Below are positions 8,919 through 18,447 of a stretch of 64,000 nt of DNA, in pieces. Made by a program: the position numbers and the translations under genes. Source of the DNA: Calothrix sp. C42_A2020_038 (GTDB taxonomy: Bacteria; Cyanobacteriota; Cyanobacteriia; Cyanobacteriales; Nostocaceae). The stretch spans positions 62,001 through 126,000 of the forward strand of contig JACYLQ010000047.1 in NCBI GenBank assembly GCA_015272395.1, given 5' to 3'. Position 1 is the first letter of the stretch, and every line of letters starts with the position of its first letter. The notes under the pieces are model-generated. The model had not been told where the DNA came from. It did no database searches and was given only the letters and a program-made list of their open reading frames with translations.

Positions 8919-11363
8919 ATGCAACTTGTTTCCAAGAGCGATTTAACGAAAGAAAATACCCAAGTTAGGCAACGTAAAGGAAAAATAACCCTTGATATTA
9001 AAGGGATGAAGTGTGCTGGCTGTGTTCGTTCTGTTGAGCGGACTTTAAGTCAATATCCAGGTATTATTAATAGTAATGTTAACCTTGCAACTGAGGTTGC
9101 TGTAGTTGAGTCAAATGGTGAAGTCAATGCGGATGCACTGGCAAAGCATTTGACTAGTGCTGGTTATGCATCACAACCGCGTTCTTGCTCATATCCAGGT
9201 AAGCAGGATACACAACTAGACCCAGCCGAACGTCAACGTCAACAAGCGCGTTCATTATCAAAAAATTTGTTTATAGCTGGGTTGTTGCTAGCACTTTCCA
9301 GTTTGGGGCATTTTAGTAATGCCTTTGATCTATCTTTACCAGGATTAGACAATATTTGGTTTCATTGTGGACTAGCTACATTAACGTTACTTATCCCTGC
9401 CCGCTCAATTTTAATCGATGGCTGGTTAGGTTTACGCCGAGCGGCGCCTAATATGAATACTCTTATTGCTTTGGGAAGTCTAACAGCTTATATCGCCAGT
9501 TTGGTGGCGTTGTTGTTTCCAAACTGGGGGTGGGAATGCTTCTTTGACGAACCAGTAATGATGCTAGGCTTTATATTATTGGGAAGAACTTTAGAACAAC
9601 GAGCGCGTACAAGCGCATCTGCTGCTTTCAAAAATTTGCTTGAACTTAAACCGCAAGTCGCGCGTTTGGTTGGAAAACCCAAGCAGTTAGAAAAGAATTC
9701 CTTGTCTTTTTCAATTCCCCCTCACAGTATTGTGGAAATTCCTGCTGAACAGGTACGTATTGGAGAATGGTTGCAGGTTTTACCAGGAGAAAAAATACCA
9801 GTCGATGGAGAAGTAGTACAAGGGCAAACTACTGTTGATGAATCGATGTTAACGGGAGAAGTTGTACCTGTAACAAAGCAACCAGGAGATAATGTTACAG
9901 CAGGTACGATTAACCAATCAGGTGCAATTATAATTTGTGCCACTCGTACTGGTTCTGACACCACAATTGCTCAAATTATCGAGCTTGTGGAAGCAGCACA
10001 AAATCGTAAAGCACCGATACAGAAAATCGCGGATACCGTTGCGGGTTATTTTACTTACTTTGTTTTAACTGCCGCGCTGTTAACATTTGTATTTTGGTAT
10101 TTCTTTGGCACCAATATTTGGCCAGATATTGTTGTATCGAAAGCAAGATTTATAGGTCATCACGCATTACTTAGTAATGCTAGTTTGCTTAACGAAGAAC
10201 ACCTGAGTATGCAACTGGCTCCTCATTACTCTTCTTTGCTACTAAGTTTAAAACTTGCTATCGCCGTTATGGTAGTTGCTTGCCCTTGTGCGCTAGGACT
10301 TGCTACCCCGACAGCTATTCTTGTTGGCACAGCTATAGGCGCCGAACGAGGTTTACTTATTAAAGGGGGGGATGTTTTAGAGAGAGTTCATAAACTTAAT
10401 ACTGTAGTTTTTGATAAAACAGGTACTTTAACCACTGGTAAGCCTACGGTGACAGACTGTGTTTTATCCCAAAAATTTGTAACAGTTGAGGAAATGTTAC
10501 AGCTAGCAGCAGCAGTCGAAAGCGGCGCCTGTCACCCTCTTGCCACCGCAATTAAAAACATGGCAGATTCTTCACAACTAACTATTCCTAGCGCAGTAGA
10601 TTTTCACACCGAACCGGGTCTCGGAGTCTCAGCCGTAGTTGAAGGTAAAATAGTACTCCTGGGAAATAGTCAATGGCTAAGTTGGCATAGTGTTGCTATT
10701 GATCAAACAACACAAGATAAAGCTAAAGCATTTGCAGACGCTGGAAAAACAGTGGTGTATGTGGCATGTAATGGCGAATTAATTGGACTAATCGCAGTTT
10801 CTGACACTCTCAGACCTGAAGCAAAAACTACCGTTGAACAACTTCAGCAAATGGGTTTGCGGGTAATCATTTTAAGTGGAGACCGCATCGAAGCTGTTAC
10901 TACAGTAGCGAAACAACTTGGGCTAGACACGACTAATATCATTGCAGAAGTACCCCCAACTAAAAAAGCTCAAACAATCCAGATACTACAGGAAAAAGAT
11001 CGAGTTGCAATGGTTGGTGATGGTATAAATGATGCGCCAGCTTTATCGCAAGCTGATGTCGGAATTTCGCTTCACTCAGGGACAGATGTCGCAATGGAAA
11101 CAGCCTCGATTGTACTGATGCGCGACTGTTTAACTGATGTTGTAGAATCTATAAAGTTAAGCCTAGCTACCTTTAATAAAATTCGCCAAAATTTATTTTG
11201 GGCTTTTGCGTATAATACGATAGGGATACCACTTGCTGCGGGTATTTTGCTTCCAAAGCTAGGTTTTATTTTAAACCCAGCTGGTGCTGCCGCTTTAATG
11301 GCTTTTAGTTCTGTTAGTGTTGTTACCAACTCTGTTTTATTACGTCGATTTCCCCGCAGTTAA
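8919..11363 (+). CDS. Copper-translocating P-type ATPase (CtaA/PacS/CopA class)
   Basis: Pumps Cu(I) across a membrane with ATP. Order of elements: N-terminal heavy-metal-associated domain with GMKCAGC (about residues 28-34), membrane helices, the actuator TGE loop (MLTGEVVPV), the transmembrane CPC motif in [14 protein letters not shown] (about 453), the phosphorylation site [11 protein letters not shown] (about 498), the HP motif in [10 protein letters not shown], and the hinge [10 protein letters not shown] (about 702). 814 residues is full length. CPC plus one HMA domain indicates copper rather than zinc or cobalt. Whether it is the plasma-membrane CtaA or the thylakoid PacS type cannot be decided by eye. 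No metal regulator is adjacent. Confidence 0.93.
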   Translation: MQLVSKSDLTKENTQVRQRKGKITLDIKGMKCAGCVRSVERTLSQYPGIINSNVNLATEVAVVESNGEVNADALAKHLTSAGYASQPRSCSYPGKQDTQLDPAERQRQQARSLSKNLFIAGLLLALSSLGHFSNAFDLSLPGLDNIWFHCGLATLTLLIPARSILIDGWLGLRRAAPNMNTLIALGSLTAYIASLVALLFPNWGWECFFDEPVMMLGFILLGRTLEQRARTSASAAFKNLLELKPQVARLVGKPKQLEKNSLSFSIPPHSIVEIPAEQVRIGEWLQVLPGEKIPVDGEVVQGQTTVDESMLTGEVVPVTKQPGDNVTAGTINQSGAIIICATRTGSDTTIAQIIELVEAAQNRKAPIQKIADTVAGYFTYFVLTAALLTFVFWYFFGTNIWPDIVVSKARFIGHHALLSNASLLNEEHLSMQLAPHYSSLLLSLKLAIAVMVVACPCALGLATPTAILVGTAIGAERGLLIKGGDVLERVHKLNTVVFDKTGTLTTGKPTVTDCVLSQKFVTVEEMLQLAAAVESGACHPLATAIKNMADSSQLTIPSAVDFHTEPGLGVSAVVEGKIVLLGNSQWLSWHSVAIDQTTQDKAKAFADAGKTVVYVACNGELIGLIAVSDTLRPEAKTTVEQLQQMGLRVIILSGDRIEAVTTVAKQLGLDTTNIIAEVPPTKKAQTIQILQEKDRVAMVGDGINDAPALSQADVGISLHSGTDVAMETASIVLMRDCLTDVVESIKLSLATFNKIRQNLFWAFAYNTIGIPLAAGILLPKLGFILNPAGAAALMAFSSVSVVTNSVLLRRFPRS

Positions 11364-11399
11364 GCATTTGTGTAATAGACAGAATCGTCAAACATACTA

Positions 11400-11430
11400 C
11401 CTAGTCTAACCAACGCAAGGTTACACTAGG
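11400..11430. terminator. Hairpin downstream of copper ATPase
   Basis: CCTAGTCTAACC (11400-11411) pairs with GGTTACACTAGG (11419-11430) with one C/C mismatch and a seven-base loop. It starts about 35 bases past the ATPase stop. No T-run follows, so it may be an RNA-stabilising or Rho-type 3' end rather than an intrinsic terminator. Confidence 0.4.
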
Positions 11431-11594
11431 TCAATCACTCATATTCACTGATGAATGATGTGCCCTACCTTCATTTCCAGTATCGCATCACGATTGCCTT
11501 TTACTGAAAAGAAGTGAACACTCATTGCTCATATCAACTAAAGTCAAAATGAGCAAATTGTATGAATTTATACCATAGTCGCGAAGTTTAGAGC

Positions 11595-12083
11595 ATGGCA
11601 GTAAATAAGACTCAACCAATTTTTACTAATCAAAGTTCAACCGATTTGTCAATGGCAGCAGAAACCAATGAAAGCCATCTATTGATTATCGAAGATGACC
11701 AAGGACGCAAGGAAGTTATGCTTGAACGTCCGGTATATTCGATTGGCAGAGACCGGGAATGCGACATTTGCCTAAACTCGCAATTTGTCTCGCGTCGTCA
11801 CGCCATATTAGTGAGATTACCGCGCGATGACAATAGCCAAAGCTATTATTATCGAATAGTCGATGGAGATAGTAAAGGAAAGCCGAGTGCAAATGGCTTA
11901 GTTATAAATGGACGTAAGCTACCAGCTCATGATCTAAGAAATGAAGATGAAATTGTTTTTGGTCCTCAAGTGCGAGCAATATATTATCTGCTCAAAGACT
12001 CGATGAGGACAGGGCAAACTGATTCCAGCGAGTATGACATTACTTTAATCAACCCTGGCATGACTGAAGATATTGATGATTAG
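11595..12083 (+). CDS. FHA-domain protein
   Basis: 162 residues; binds phosphothreonine peptides. The forkhead-associated core is plain: YSIGRDRECDICL (residues 48-60), then FVSRRHAILV, and SANGLVINGRKL near residue 100, i.e. the conserved GR, SRRH and NG residues. A low-complexity N-terminal 25 residues precede it and an acidic tail follows. It is a stand-alone FHA protein, which in cyanobacteria usually acts as a reader for Ser/Thr kinases; a large kinase is encoded at 33146, but no link can be shown from sequence. Confidence 0.9.
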   Translation: MAVNKTQPIFTNQSSTDLSMAAETNESHLLIIEDDQGRKEVMLERPVYSIGRDRECDICLNSQFVSRRHAILVRLPRDDNSQSYYYRIVDGDSKGKPSANGLVINGRKLPAHDLRNEDEIVFGPQVRAIYYLLKDSMRTGQTDSSEYDITLINPGMTEDIDD

Positions 12084-12120
12084 TAGATCATAATTGTAAA
12101 AAATTGCAAATAAAACTTAA

Positions 12121-12160
12121 GTAGCTAGCGAGGTCGAACTAGCTACACATCTGTTTTTTT
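12121..12160 (+). terminator. Intrinsic terminator after FHA gene
   Basis: Perfect eight-base arms GTAGCTAG (12121-12128) and CTAGCTAC (12139-12146), ten-base loop, then a run of seven T at 12154-12160. It sits between the FHA gene and the convergent gene that ends at 12174, so it serves the plus strand. Confidence 0.65.
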
Positions 12161-12173
12161 GAGAAACTCATTG

Positions 12174-12521
12174 CTATCCAGCAATGCTTTCGATCAGATT
12201 CCAGTGGCGACTACTTTCGATTTCTTGCTTAATAAACTCAAACACTTGCCGACAGTGATTTTCAAGCTGAAGTGGTAGTTCTTCGTTTTTGATCACTAAG
12301 TTCATACGAGTTTCTGTCTCGGTAGCAGTAGTTTTATCGATAAGTATTTCCACTGTCACTAGTTTTGAGAATGGGACTGTTCCAGGGAACTCGCGTGCCA
12401 TGATGTAATCAGCATTGTAATATTGAACGTTCAAACCCGTACTTTGTAGAAGGTCTACAAGTGTGGGTTGAAGATTGTCGATGGAAACCGAAAGAACAAA
12501 TGAACATGTATAGCGAGCCAT
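12174..12521 (-). CDS. Conserved-looking protein of unknown function
   Basis: 115 residues, no membrane segment or signal peptide. The composition is that of a compact alpha/beta protein: a MARYTCSFVLSVSIDNLQ strand region, a central MVTVEI-type strand (KLVTVEILIDKTTAT), and a helical C-terminus with HCRQVFEFIKQEIE. I do not recognise a named family, though it resembles small cyanobacterial hypothetical proteins. It runs toward the FHA gene with a terminator between. Start at the first ATG; no strong ribosome-binding site. Confidence 0.55.
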   Translation of the reverse strand: MARYTCSFVLSVSIDNLQPTLVDLLQSTGLNVQYYNADYIMAREFPGTVPFSKLVTVEILIDKTTATETETRMNLVIKNEELPLQLENHCRQVFEFIKQEIESSRHWNLIESIAG

Positions 12522-12677
12522 ACTAGCCCCAAGCCTTGCAACACTCCGTCCATCCTATAATAACTAACCATATATAAAGCAAGTAATTTTTTATATTCAA
12601 TTTGGAAATCAGTACAGAAAAGTGGGTCTGACAATTCGTGTAATAAGTTTTAGTGGCATAAATAATTTCTTGTGGGT

Positions 12678-12719
12678 CAGGCAGGAATACCTGAAAACTA
12701 GAACAGGTTTTCCTGCCTG
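12678..12719. repeat. Long hairpin in a 340-base intergenic region
   Basis: CAGGCAGGAATACCTG (12678-12693) faces CAGGTTTTCCTGCCTG (12704-12719); 15 of 16 positions pair, with a ten-base loop. About 80 bases further on there is a second structured patch (GCGTC/GACGC near 12811-12827) and two loosely similar direct copies of a TCACG-ACC-ACGC segment. The rest of 12522-12863 shows no supported gene. It looks like a dispersed palindromic repeat, but no second copy is in the window. Confidence 0.55.
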
Positions 12720-12863
12720 TTCTACAGCACCCCAAAATTAATGACATGAAGCAGTCGCTTCACGCACCAACGCTAGAAAATTCACGCTTCATTTTAGGAT
12801 TGTTGTAGCGTCACGTACCGACGCGAGTTCTAAAATAAAGAGTTACTGAGGTTGGTTGTCAGG

Positions 12864-13784
12864 ATGAAAGTCGCTATTACTGGAGCAACAGGATTTGTGG
12901 GTAGTCGTTTGGTTGAACGGCTTACAAAAGAAAACAATAACGTAGTCGTACTTACCCGCAATGCTGCTCATGCTCAAAAAGTTTTTCCGAAGACTGCATT
13001 TCCGAATGTAGAAATTGTTATGGCAACTTTAACTACATCAGGTGAATGGCAAAATGCAGTATCTGGGTGTGATGGTGTAGTTAATTTGGCTGGTGAACCA
13101 ATTGCAGAAGGACGTTGGTCTCCAGCGCGCAAACAAGAAATTCTTAACAGTCGTAAGCTTACCACTGCAAAAATTGTCGAGGCAATTACAAGTGCAAATT
13201 CTAAGCCAAATGTACTAGTTAATGCTTCTGCAATTGGCTTTTATGGCACTAGTGAAACCGCTACCTTTGATGAAACAAGCTCACATGGTAGCGATTTTTT
13301 AGCACAAGTGTGCCAAGCATGGGAACAGGAAGCGCAACTTGTCAAAAATGTTGGTGTAAGACTAGTTATTTTACGCCTGGGAATTGTCTTAGGGAACGGC
13401 GGCGCCTTGGCTAAAATGATTACACCATTTAAGCTATTTGCTGGTGGCCCGCTTGGTAGTGGCAAGCAATGGTTTTCTTGGATTCATCGTGAAGATGTAG
13501 TTAATTTAATTATTCAAGCACTTACTAAAACTGATCTAGAAGGAGTATATAATGCTACTGCTCCTAATCCAGTTCGGATGAGTCAATTATGCGAAACTAT
13601 GGGAAAAGTCATGGGGCGCCCTTCATGGCTGCCTGTACCATCGTTCGCGCTCGAAGCTTTGTTAGGTGATGGTGCCGTAGTCGTTTTAGAAGGACAGCAG
13701 GTTATACCTAAACGAACTTTATCAACAGGCTTTAGTTACCAGTATCCAAATCTAGAAACAGCCCTAGTAGAAATACTTAAATAG
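12864..13784 (+). CDS. TIGR01777-family NAD(P)-dependent epimerase (SulA/YfcH-like)
   Basis: An extended short-chain dehydrogenase. The Rossmann motif GATGFVGSRL lies at residues 6-15, followed by VNLAGEPIAEGRW (the family-specific NLAGE-x-I) near 80 and NASAIGFYGT near 123, with LRLGIVLGNGGA and WFSWIHREDV later. The C-terminal extension with the RPSWLPVPSFALE segment is typical of TIGR01777. In cyanobacteria and plants this family has been linked to cell or chloroplast division (SulA, GC1), so that is a possible role. I use the ATG at 12864 rather than an in-frame TTG four codons upstream because the Rossmann strand follows at once. Confidence 0.9.
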   Translation: MKVAITGATGFVGSRLVERLTKENNNVVVLTRNAAHAQKVFPKTAFPNVEIVMATLTTSGEWQNAVSGCDGVVNLAGEPIAEGRWSPARKQEILNSRKLTTAKIVEAITSANSKPNVLVNASAIGFYGTSETATFDETSSHGSDFLAQVCQAWEQEAQLVKNVGVRLVILRLGIVLGNGGALAKMITPFKLFAGGPLGSGKQWFSWIHREDVVNLIIQALTKTDLEGVYNATAPNPVRMSQLCETMGKVMGRPSWLPVPSFALEALLGDGAVVVLEGQQVIPKRTLSTGFSYQYPNLETALVEILK

Positions 13785-13915
13785 ACAACTTTCTACTCTG
13801 TACACGTAACTCTTTAGCAAGGGAGCAGAAGGAGTAGGCAAAATTAAGCTTTTGCTCCTGTATTTTGTAAGATTTTTGTGTACAGCGTAGACCATTAAGG
13901 AAGGGTAGATTCTGG

Positions 13916-14161
13916 TTAGCTATTAGGAGAAAGTTTCTTGGAAACCCAACTAATGACTCCACTGAGAATGGCGCCACCCATTAGAATACCGATCGCGGGG
14001 TTAAATATTGGTTGCCACAACTGGTGCCACAAATCAAGACCAAGTGGAATTCCAGTCGCATCGCCAACAACCGCAACCGCAAACCAAGCAAACCCAAAGA
14101 ATACCAAAAAAACATCTGCGACAAGTAGGATGTTTAGCCAGTTTAGTAATTTATCTTTCAT
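13916..14161 (-). CDS. Small two-helix membrane protein
   Basis: 81 residues from the ATG at 14161 (MKDKLLNWLNILLVADV). It has a long hydrophobic stretch (FLVFFGFAWFAVAVVG) and a second near the C-terminus (GILMGGAILSGVIS) separated by a GIPLGLDLWHQLWQP loop. An upstream in-frame start would add 28 residues read from a dispersed repeat (14173-14262), so I reject it. The pattern resembles small conserved cyanobacterial membrane proteins; function unknown. Confidence 0.65.
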   Translation of the reverse strand: MKDKLLNWLNILLVADVFLVFFGFAWFAVAVVGDATGIPLGLDLWHQLWQPIFNPAIGILMGGAILSGVISWVSKKLSPNS

Positions 14162-14172
14162 AAATAAATATT

Positions 14173-14262
14173 TATACCAATTTGAAAAATAAATGCGACA
14201 GATAGATTTTGGAAAGTATTTCTGTGTAAGCATTTTCAAATCCAAAATCTAAAATGGTATTA
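14173..14262 (-). repeat. MITE-like dispersed repeat, copy A
   Basis: About 90 bases whose reverse complement matches 46594-46698 with only about three substitutions over a 65-base core. Both copies end in near-inverted termini (TATACCAA here on one side, TGGTATTA on the other) and contain an internal stem AGATTTTGGA / TCCAAAATCT. Copy B has two extra seven-base units. There is no coding potential. It has the form of a miniature inverted-repeat element or a mobile palindromic repeat. Confidence 0.75.
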
Positions 14263-14359
14263 ATTTTCCGTTGTCCAGATTCCCGACAACTAGAGATAGC
14301 GCGTCGGGAATCTTGCCAAGTTTACACTTGACGCTTACGCAGGATGAGTTACTCAAATT

Positions 14360-14779
14360 TTATTCAAATATCCAATCTTTAACTTTTTGTAAACTTTGCC
14401 AACCTGGTTTTCTTGTCAGACCATCTTGAATACTTTCTGCAATTTCTGAACGCCATTCTTCGTTTACAAAAATTAACTGTTGTGCAAATTCCACGTGCTG
14501 GCGCAATCCCTTTTGCCCTGTCTCTAGCATTGCTACAGCCAAGTTAACCCTGGCTTGTGGGTCTTGGGGGTTGATTTTTACAGCTTTTTGAGCAGCTTTA
14601 TATGCTTCTTTAGCTTTATCATCAAGAAGATAAAGCCAAGATAAACAAGTCCACGCAGCGCTACTTTTGGGAGAGCGGTCACATATTTCTTTGAAAACAG
14701 GAATTAAAGTAGCTGCATTTTCTCCAGCTTTATAGCGCTCTAGTCCTGAATCGAACAGCGATTCTACAGTTTGAGTCAT
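14360..14779 (-). CDS. TPR-repeat protein
   Basis: About 139 residues made mainly of tetratricopeptide helices: SSAAWTCLSWLYLLDDKAKE, then AYKAAQKAVKINPQDPQARV and NLAVAMLETGQKG, with the A-x-x-A-x-x-x-NP spacing. It is a protein-interaction module with no enzymatic domain. The ATG at 14779 is preferred over a TTG two codons earlier. Partner unknown. The Fe-S carrier gene lies about 140 bases upstream on the same strand, so the two may be co-transcribed, but no functional link is evident. Confidence 0.8.
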   Translation of the reverse strand: MTQTVESLFDSGLERYKAGENAATLIPVFKEICDRSPKSSAAWTCLSWLYLLDDKAKEAYKAAQKAVKINPQDPQARVNLAVAMLETGQKGLRQHVEFAQQLIFVNEEWRSEIAESIQDGLTRKPGWQSLQKVKDWIFE

Positions 14780-14920
14780 ATACAATTGGTCAACTAGTCA
14801 ATAGTCAGTGGTTATTGGCCATTGGGAACCAGTAAATTATCATTGAACACAAAAGCGCGCATGACAAAAATAGATAACCAAAGACAAATAACCAAAGACA
14901 AAAACAAAGAAAATATAATA

Positions 14921-15277
14921 TTATACCCCGAACGACTTACCGCAACCACAGGTTTGGGAAGCGTTGGGATTGGTGAACTGAAAACCACCACCAATCATGG
15001 CATCGCTGTAATCTAGCATTAAGCCATAAAGATATAATAAGCTTTTGCGGTCGCAAACTATTTTAAAGCCATCATAGTCAAAAACTTCATCTTGGGGATT
15101 AATCTGACCATATTCTTCAAAGTCCATCATGTAGGACATACCTGAACAGCCACCTTGACGAACCCCTACCCTCAAACATAAATCCTGACCGTGTTTATCC
15201 CGTAAAGACTTGACCTGCCGTAGTGCAGCTTCACTCAATTGAATTCCTCTTTGTTGGGATTGGGTTGCTTGTGTCAT
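14921..15277 (-). CDS. A-type iron-sulfur carrier protein (IscA/SufA/ErpA family)
   Basis: Carries Fe-S clusters to apo-proteins. 118 residues with the three invariant cysteines C44 (GGCSG), C110 and C112 (CGCG), and the family start [14 protein letters not shown]. The sequence [18 protein letters not shown] is typical of the cyanobacterial group. The start is the first ATG with the core at standard distance. It is a single gene on the minus strand; the suf operon is not in the window. Confidence 0.93.
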   Translation of the reverse strand: MTQATQSQQRGIQLSEAALRQVKSLRDKHGQDLCLRVGVRQGGCSGMSYMMDFEEYGQINPQDEVFDYDGFKIVCDRKSLLYLYGLMLDYSDAMIGGGFQFTNPNASQTCGCGKSFGV

Positions 15278-15658
15278 ATGATGATTGAACTCCTAAAATT
15301 TTGTAGTTGGGGATGAGGGGGGCGGAAGAAAGTAAAACAAGAGTTAATAACTTCTCTGATTGCCTCTAGCCCTTACCCCCTGGCTCGGAAAAGATTTGAT
15401 AATTTTTGTATTTATTCTAGCGAGCTTAGGGTTGTAAATTGGCAAATTATAAATACTATGCCACTATGCCCAAAGCGTACCTGACATTTTTATTCTAGAA
15501 TTGAGAGGCTCAGTGTGTTTTAGATTAGGCTATTTTCTAGAGGTATCCTTGGTATTGGCTTCCGCAAGTGCAACTACCATTCACTCCATTTTTACTTTGG
15601 TTCTTCCTTCGCCAAAAATTAAAAAATATAAATCGCTTGTTTTGATTCACTTTTGTAT
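15278..15658. other. Divergent intergenic region, no gene seen
   Basis: 381 bases between divergent genes (Fe-S carrier to the left, large unknown protein to the right). It includes a G/A-rich patch just left of 15340 and A/T-rich sequence thereafter. No frame, strong hairpin or tRNA is visible. Promoters for both genes must lie here, but I cannot place them. Confidence 0.5.
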
Positions 15659-17296
15659 ATGACAAGTTTTAATCGCTCTACCAGTCGTCGGCTGAAGAAA
15701 TTACCCCAAATTCCTTCTGTATGGGAGGGCGATCGTCGTCCGTTGTCATCACACCACTCATCACACCAGCAACCAGAGGATAGGAAAGGCGAATGCATTC
15801 TTTGGGTAGATGGTTCGCAGGGTATTGTTCGAGGTATGGATGTAGTCGCAACAGATAGTGGGCCAGAGGCGATTGTTCGGACATTAATGCGAGCGATGGA
15901 AAATCCTCACAGTCCAGCAAAACCGTCGCGTCCACAGCGAATTGTAGTTCGTGACCGCGAAATACAATTTTATTTGCGTGGTGTTTTACAAGACCTTGAT
16001 ATTGCAATTGATTACACACCTGAACTTCCCTTAATTGACGAGTTATTTCGTGGGTTCGCAGAAATTATTGAAAATCAAATTCCTGATTTGCCGCCTCAGT
16101 ATGTTCAACTGTTGCATGAGAAAGCATATGCAATCTGGGAAGCCAGTCCGTGGGAATTTTTAGAAGAGCAGCAAATCATCTCAATCGAGATTAACAACTG
16201 GGATATTAGCACCTTATATGCCTCTGTTATGGGCATGTTAGGCATGGAGTATGGAATCTTATTATATAGGTCTAGTGAATCACTCAAGCGGTTTCGTGCG
16301 GCTGTATTAAGAGATGATGATACTGAAAATTTAGAAGAAGCTTTTCTCAAGCAAGATTGTCTGTTTTTAACTTTTGAGCGCATGTCAGATTTTGATGTCA
16401 CTGACGACGAGGAAGAGTATGAAGACCTTGCCGAGTTACCTTTATCAGAAATCAAACCTTCCTTTGGCAACATTCATCCTTTAGAAGGATTGCGTTCAGT
16501 TTTATATGATGAAGAAGCGCTAATAGTTTATGTAGCCCTTGAAAGTCTGCTTCAGTTTATCTACGACCATCGGCGCCAGCTAGAAGTAGGTAATTTTCCA
16601 AATCTTAGTCATCGCTACCGAATTAAATTGCCAGAATCAGAAGATACAGAATTTATTAGTATTAATGTTTCAACTATGCCGAAATTAGCAGCCGAACTAG
16701 AAGAAATGGCTAATTTCGACTCCGAGGAAGAAGGCTACGGTACGCCGATGTTTCGTTCGCTACGTGATGATTTGATACCAGATGATTCGTTTTTAAGTTT
16801 AGGAGTCGTCTCGTGGGAGATGCTTGATTACCTTCAGAAAGGCGTGAAATATCAAAAAGCTGGTGATATAAAACCAGTTGGTGATGGTTTGCCAGTTATC
16901 TTAATTCAAACATCACGCCCCAAAGCTAAAACTGTTATTGAAAATATTGAACAAGCAGGTGGATTGAAGGCAATTTGTTTTAATCCTGGTGCTGACCCAT
17001 TAGGTAGTGAAAGATACGACCTTGGTTTACTCCAAACCCACAATGGTGAGTTATTCTTGTTTGGCGAATTTGAGGATGATGACCCTACTCACGTCGAAGC
17101 TCGCAGAAAATGGAACCAGCGGTGCAAAAATACTAAAGGTTACTGTGGCTTAATTATTGCCAAAGGTTTGACTGGCGCCAGTCGTGCTAACCCACAACTT
17201 CGCGACATGATGGCTTTGTTTGAAGCGGTATCTCTTTCACCCAAAGAATTAGGAATTGGAACTTTACAACTAATGCCCGAACTTCAGTTTGAGTAA
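15659..17296 (+). CDS. Large conserved cyanobacterial protein (DUF6930-like)
   Basis: About 545 residues, soluble, acidic, no membrane segment. I recognise it as a protein conserved in cyanobacteria (DUF6930-type by memory) without a known function. Features: an N-terminal disordered basic stretch with His/Ser/Gln, a conserved ILWVDGSQGIVRGMDVV block (about 43-60), the block RIVVRDREIQFYLRGVLQDL (about 100-120), an acidic insert DDEEEYEDL, and a C-terminal domain with the GLIIAKGLTGASR block. The ATG at 15659 is preferred to a TTG two codons upstream. It stands alone. Alternative identities cannot be excluded. Confidence 0.75.
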   Translation: MTSFNRSTSRRLKKLPQIPSVWEGDRRPLSSHHSSHQQPEDRKGECILWVDGSQGIVRGMDVVATDSGPEAIVRTLMRAMENPHSPAKPSRPQRIVVRDREIQFYLRGVLQDLDIAIDYTPELPLIDELFRGFAEIIENQIPDLPPQYVQLLHEKAYAIWEASPWEFLEEQQIISIEINNWDISTLYASVMGMLGMEYGILLYRSSESLKRFRAAVLRDDDTENLEEAFLKQDCLFLTFERMSDFDVTDDEEEYEDLAELPLSEIKPSFGNIHPLEGLRSVLYDEEALIVYVALESLLQFIYDHRRQLEVGNFPNLSHRYRIKLPESEDTEFISINVSTMPKLAAELEEMANFDSEEEGYGTPMFRSLRDDLIPDDSFLSLGVVSWEMLDYLQKGVKYQKAGDIKPVGDGLPVILIQTSRPKAKTVIENIEQAGGLKAICFNPGADPLGSERYDLGLLQTHNGELFLFGEFEDDDPTHVEARRKWNQRCKNTKGYCGLIIAKGLTGASRANPQLRDMMALFEAVSLSPKELGIGTLQLMPELQFE

Positions 17297-17325
17297 TAAT
17301 TGTCTACTGCGATCATCTGCGATGA

Positions 17326-17372
17326 CTGAGTGTTGAGTAAAATTGTTGAACTCAGCATCTTTATTTTTGTTT
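17326..17372 (+). terminator. Possible terminator
   Basis: CTGAGT (17326-17331) and ACTCAG (17350-17355) can pair, and a T-rich tract (CATCTTTATTTTTG) follows. The stem is only six bases with an 18-base loop, so this is weak. It lies 30 bases after the stop of the gene at 15659. Confidence 0.35.
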
Positions 17373-17451
17373 CAGTGAGATTACGGTTGCAGGTAGTATA
17401 TAAAGTAATATAAATTACTCATAATACTGATAAAATGCTTTTTATAGAGTT

Positions 17452-18447
17452 ATGATTAATACAGCGTCTACTTTTAGTTCGCAATGGAAACAAAAGTCGA
17501 AAAATTCACCAGTAACGCATCTGGCTAAAATATGGGCAAAAAAATATGTCCAACGCTTAGATCAAGCAGATGATATATATAAAACTGAAAATATACAAGA
17601 AAATATCGCAAGGAAATTGTACGATTTGCTACGGCAGTCAAGCATTGATGCTTGGTCGCAAACTGAAAAATTAATTGGTCGAGAGATTCACCGTCATGAA
17701 ATTGACCATGCGCTAATTGACCCTTGGCAAATTTCTCAAGATTCATTTGTTGTTTATAACAAAGCGATTGAGACATATGCTCAAAAATTACCACCAGAAC
17801 ATCTAGCTACAACAATTGGTGGATATTTAGGGCAAGTACGTTCACAATATACTGCCACAGACCCACGGGTGATTGGATTTGTATCGATGCAGATACATTA
17901 CACAGGACAAATTCTTCTTAAACAAATCCCTAATGCTGAACGTCAGCGAGTCAACAGTTACTTCAAAGTTATTGATGACTACCTTTACATGCCTTTACAA
18001 CGAGCATATGAAGCATCTGCCCGATATGAATTAAATTCCCCTATTTTACAGGTAATTCAACGATTGTTGCCAATCAGCACTGATATTGCACGGTCGATAT
18101 GCGAACGAATTATTTTGATTTACCCCAGATACCACACACATAGTGGTTCGCTTTCTGACCCAATTGTCAAAATTGCTAGTATCCGTGATGTTGAAATGTT
18201 TCAAGTGTACCTGTGGGTATGTGTTCTCGAAGATAGTATTGGCTCAATTCAACACGAGCTATTTCCTCTGTGTGTAATGCTTTATCCAACCTTAAAAGTT
18301 CAGTGGGAACTGGTACGAAGCATGATTCATTTGCTACGCCAAGAAATAGGCGCCAGGTTAGGAGATAAGCAGAAAATTCTGTTTAAACCTTACCTGGAGA
18401 TTCTGTGGGAGATGTTCAGCCCGGATATTTTTCCAGATAGTTTCTAG
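17452..18447 (+). CDS. Helical protein of unknown function (intact copy of a duplicated gene)
   Basis: 331 residues, soluble and almost entirely helix-forming by composition. No catalytic motif is recognised. Landmarks: HLAKIWAKKYVQRLDQ near residue 24, a central YLYMPLQRAYEASARYELNS near 180, and the end KPYLEILWEMFSPDIF. The region 18989-19826 just downstream encodes broken versions of the first, middle and last of these blocks, so this gene has been duplicated in tandem and the second copy has decayed. I suspect the family is restricted to cyanobacteria. The start is the first ATG, MINTASTFSSQW. Confidence 0.7.
   Translation: MINTASTFSSQWKQKSKNSPVTHLAKIWAKKYVQRLDQADDIYKTENIQENIARKLYDLLRQSSIDAWSQTEKLIGREIHRHEIDHALIDPWQISQDSFVVYNKAIETYAQKLPPEHLATTIGGYLGQVRSQYTATDPRVIGFVSMQIHYTGQILLKQIPNAERQRVNSYFKVIDDYLYMPLQRAYEASARYELNSPILQVIQRLLPISTDIARSICERIILIYPRYHTHSGSLSDPIVKIASIRDVEMFQVYLWVCVLEDSIGSIQHELFPLCVMLYPTLKVQWELVRSMIHLLRQEIGARLGDKQKILFKPYLEILWEMFSPDIFPDSF

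Noticed and set aside
12523-12747. 74-codon frame on the minus strand
   Set aside because: It reads through a 16-bp hairpin and low-complexity sequence, has no family pattern and no ribosome-binding site.
14822-15016. 64-codon plus-strand frame opposite the Fe-S carrier
   Set aside because: It overlaps the well-supported IscA-type gene on the other strand and has no protein pattern.
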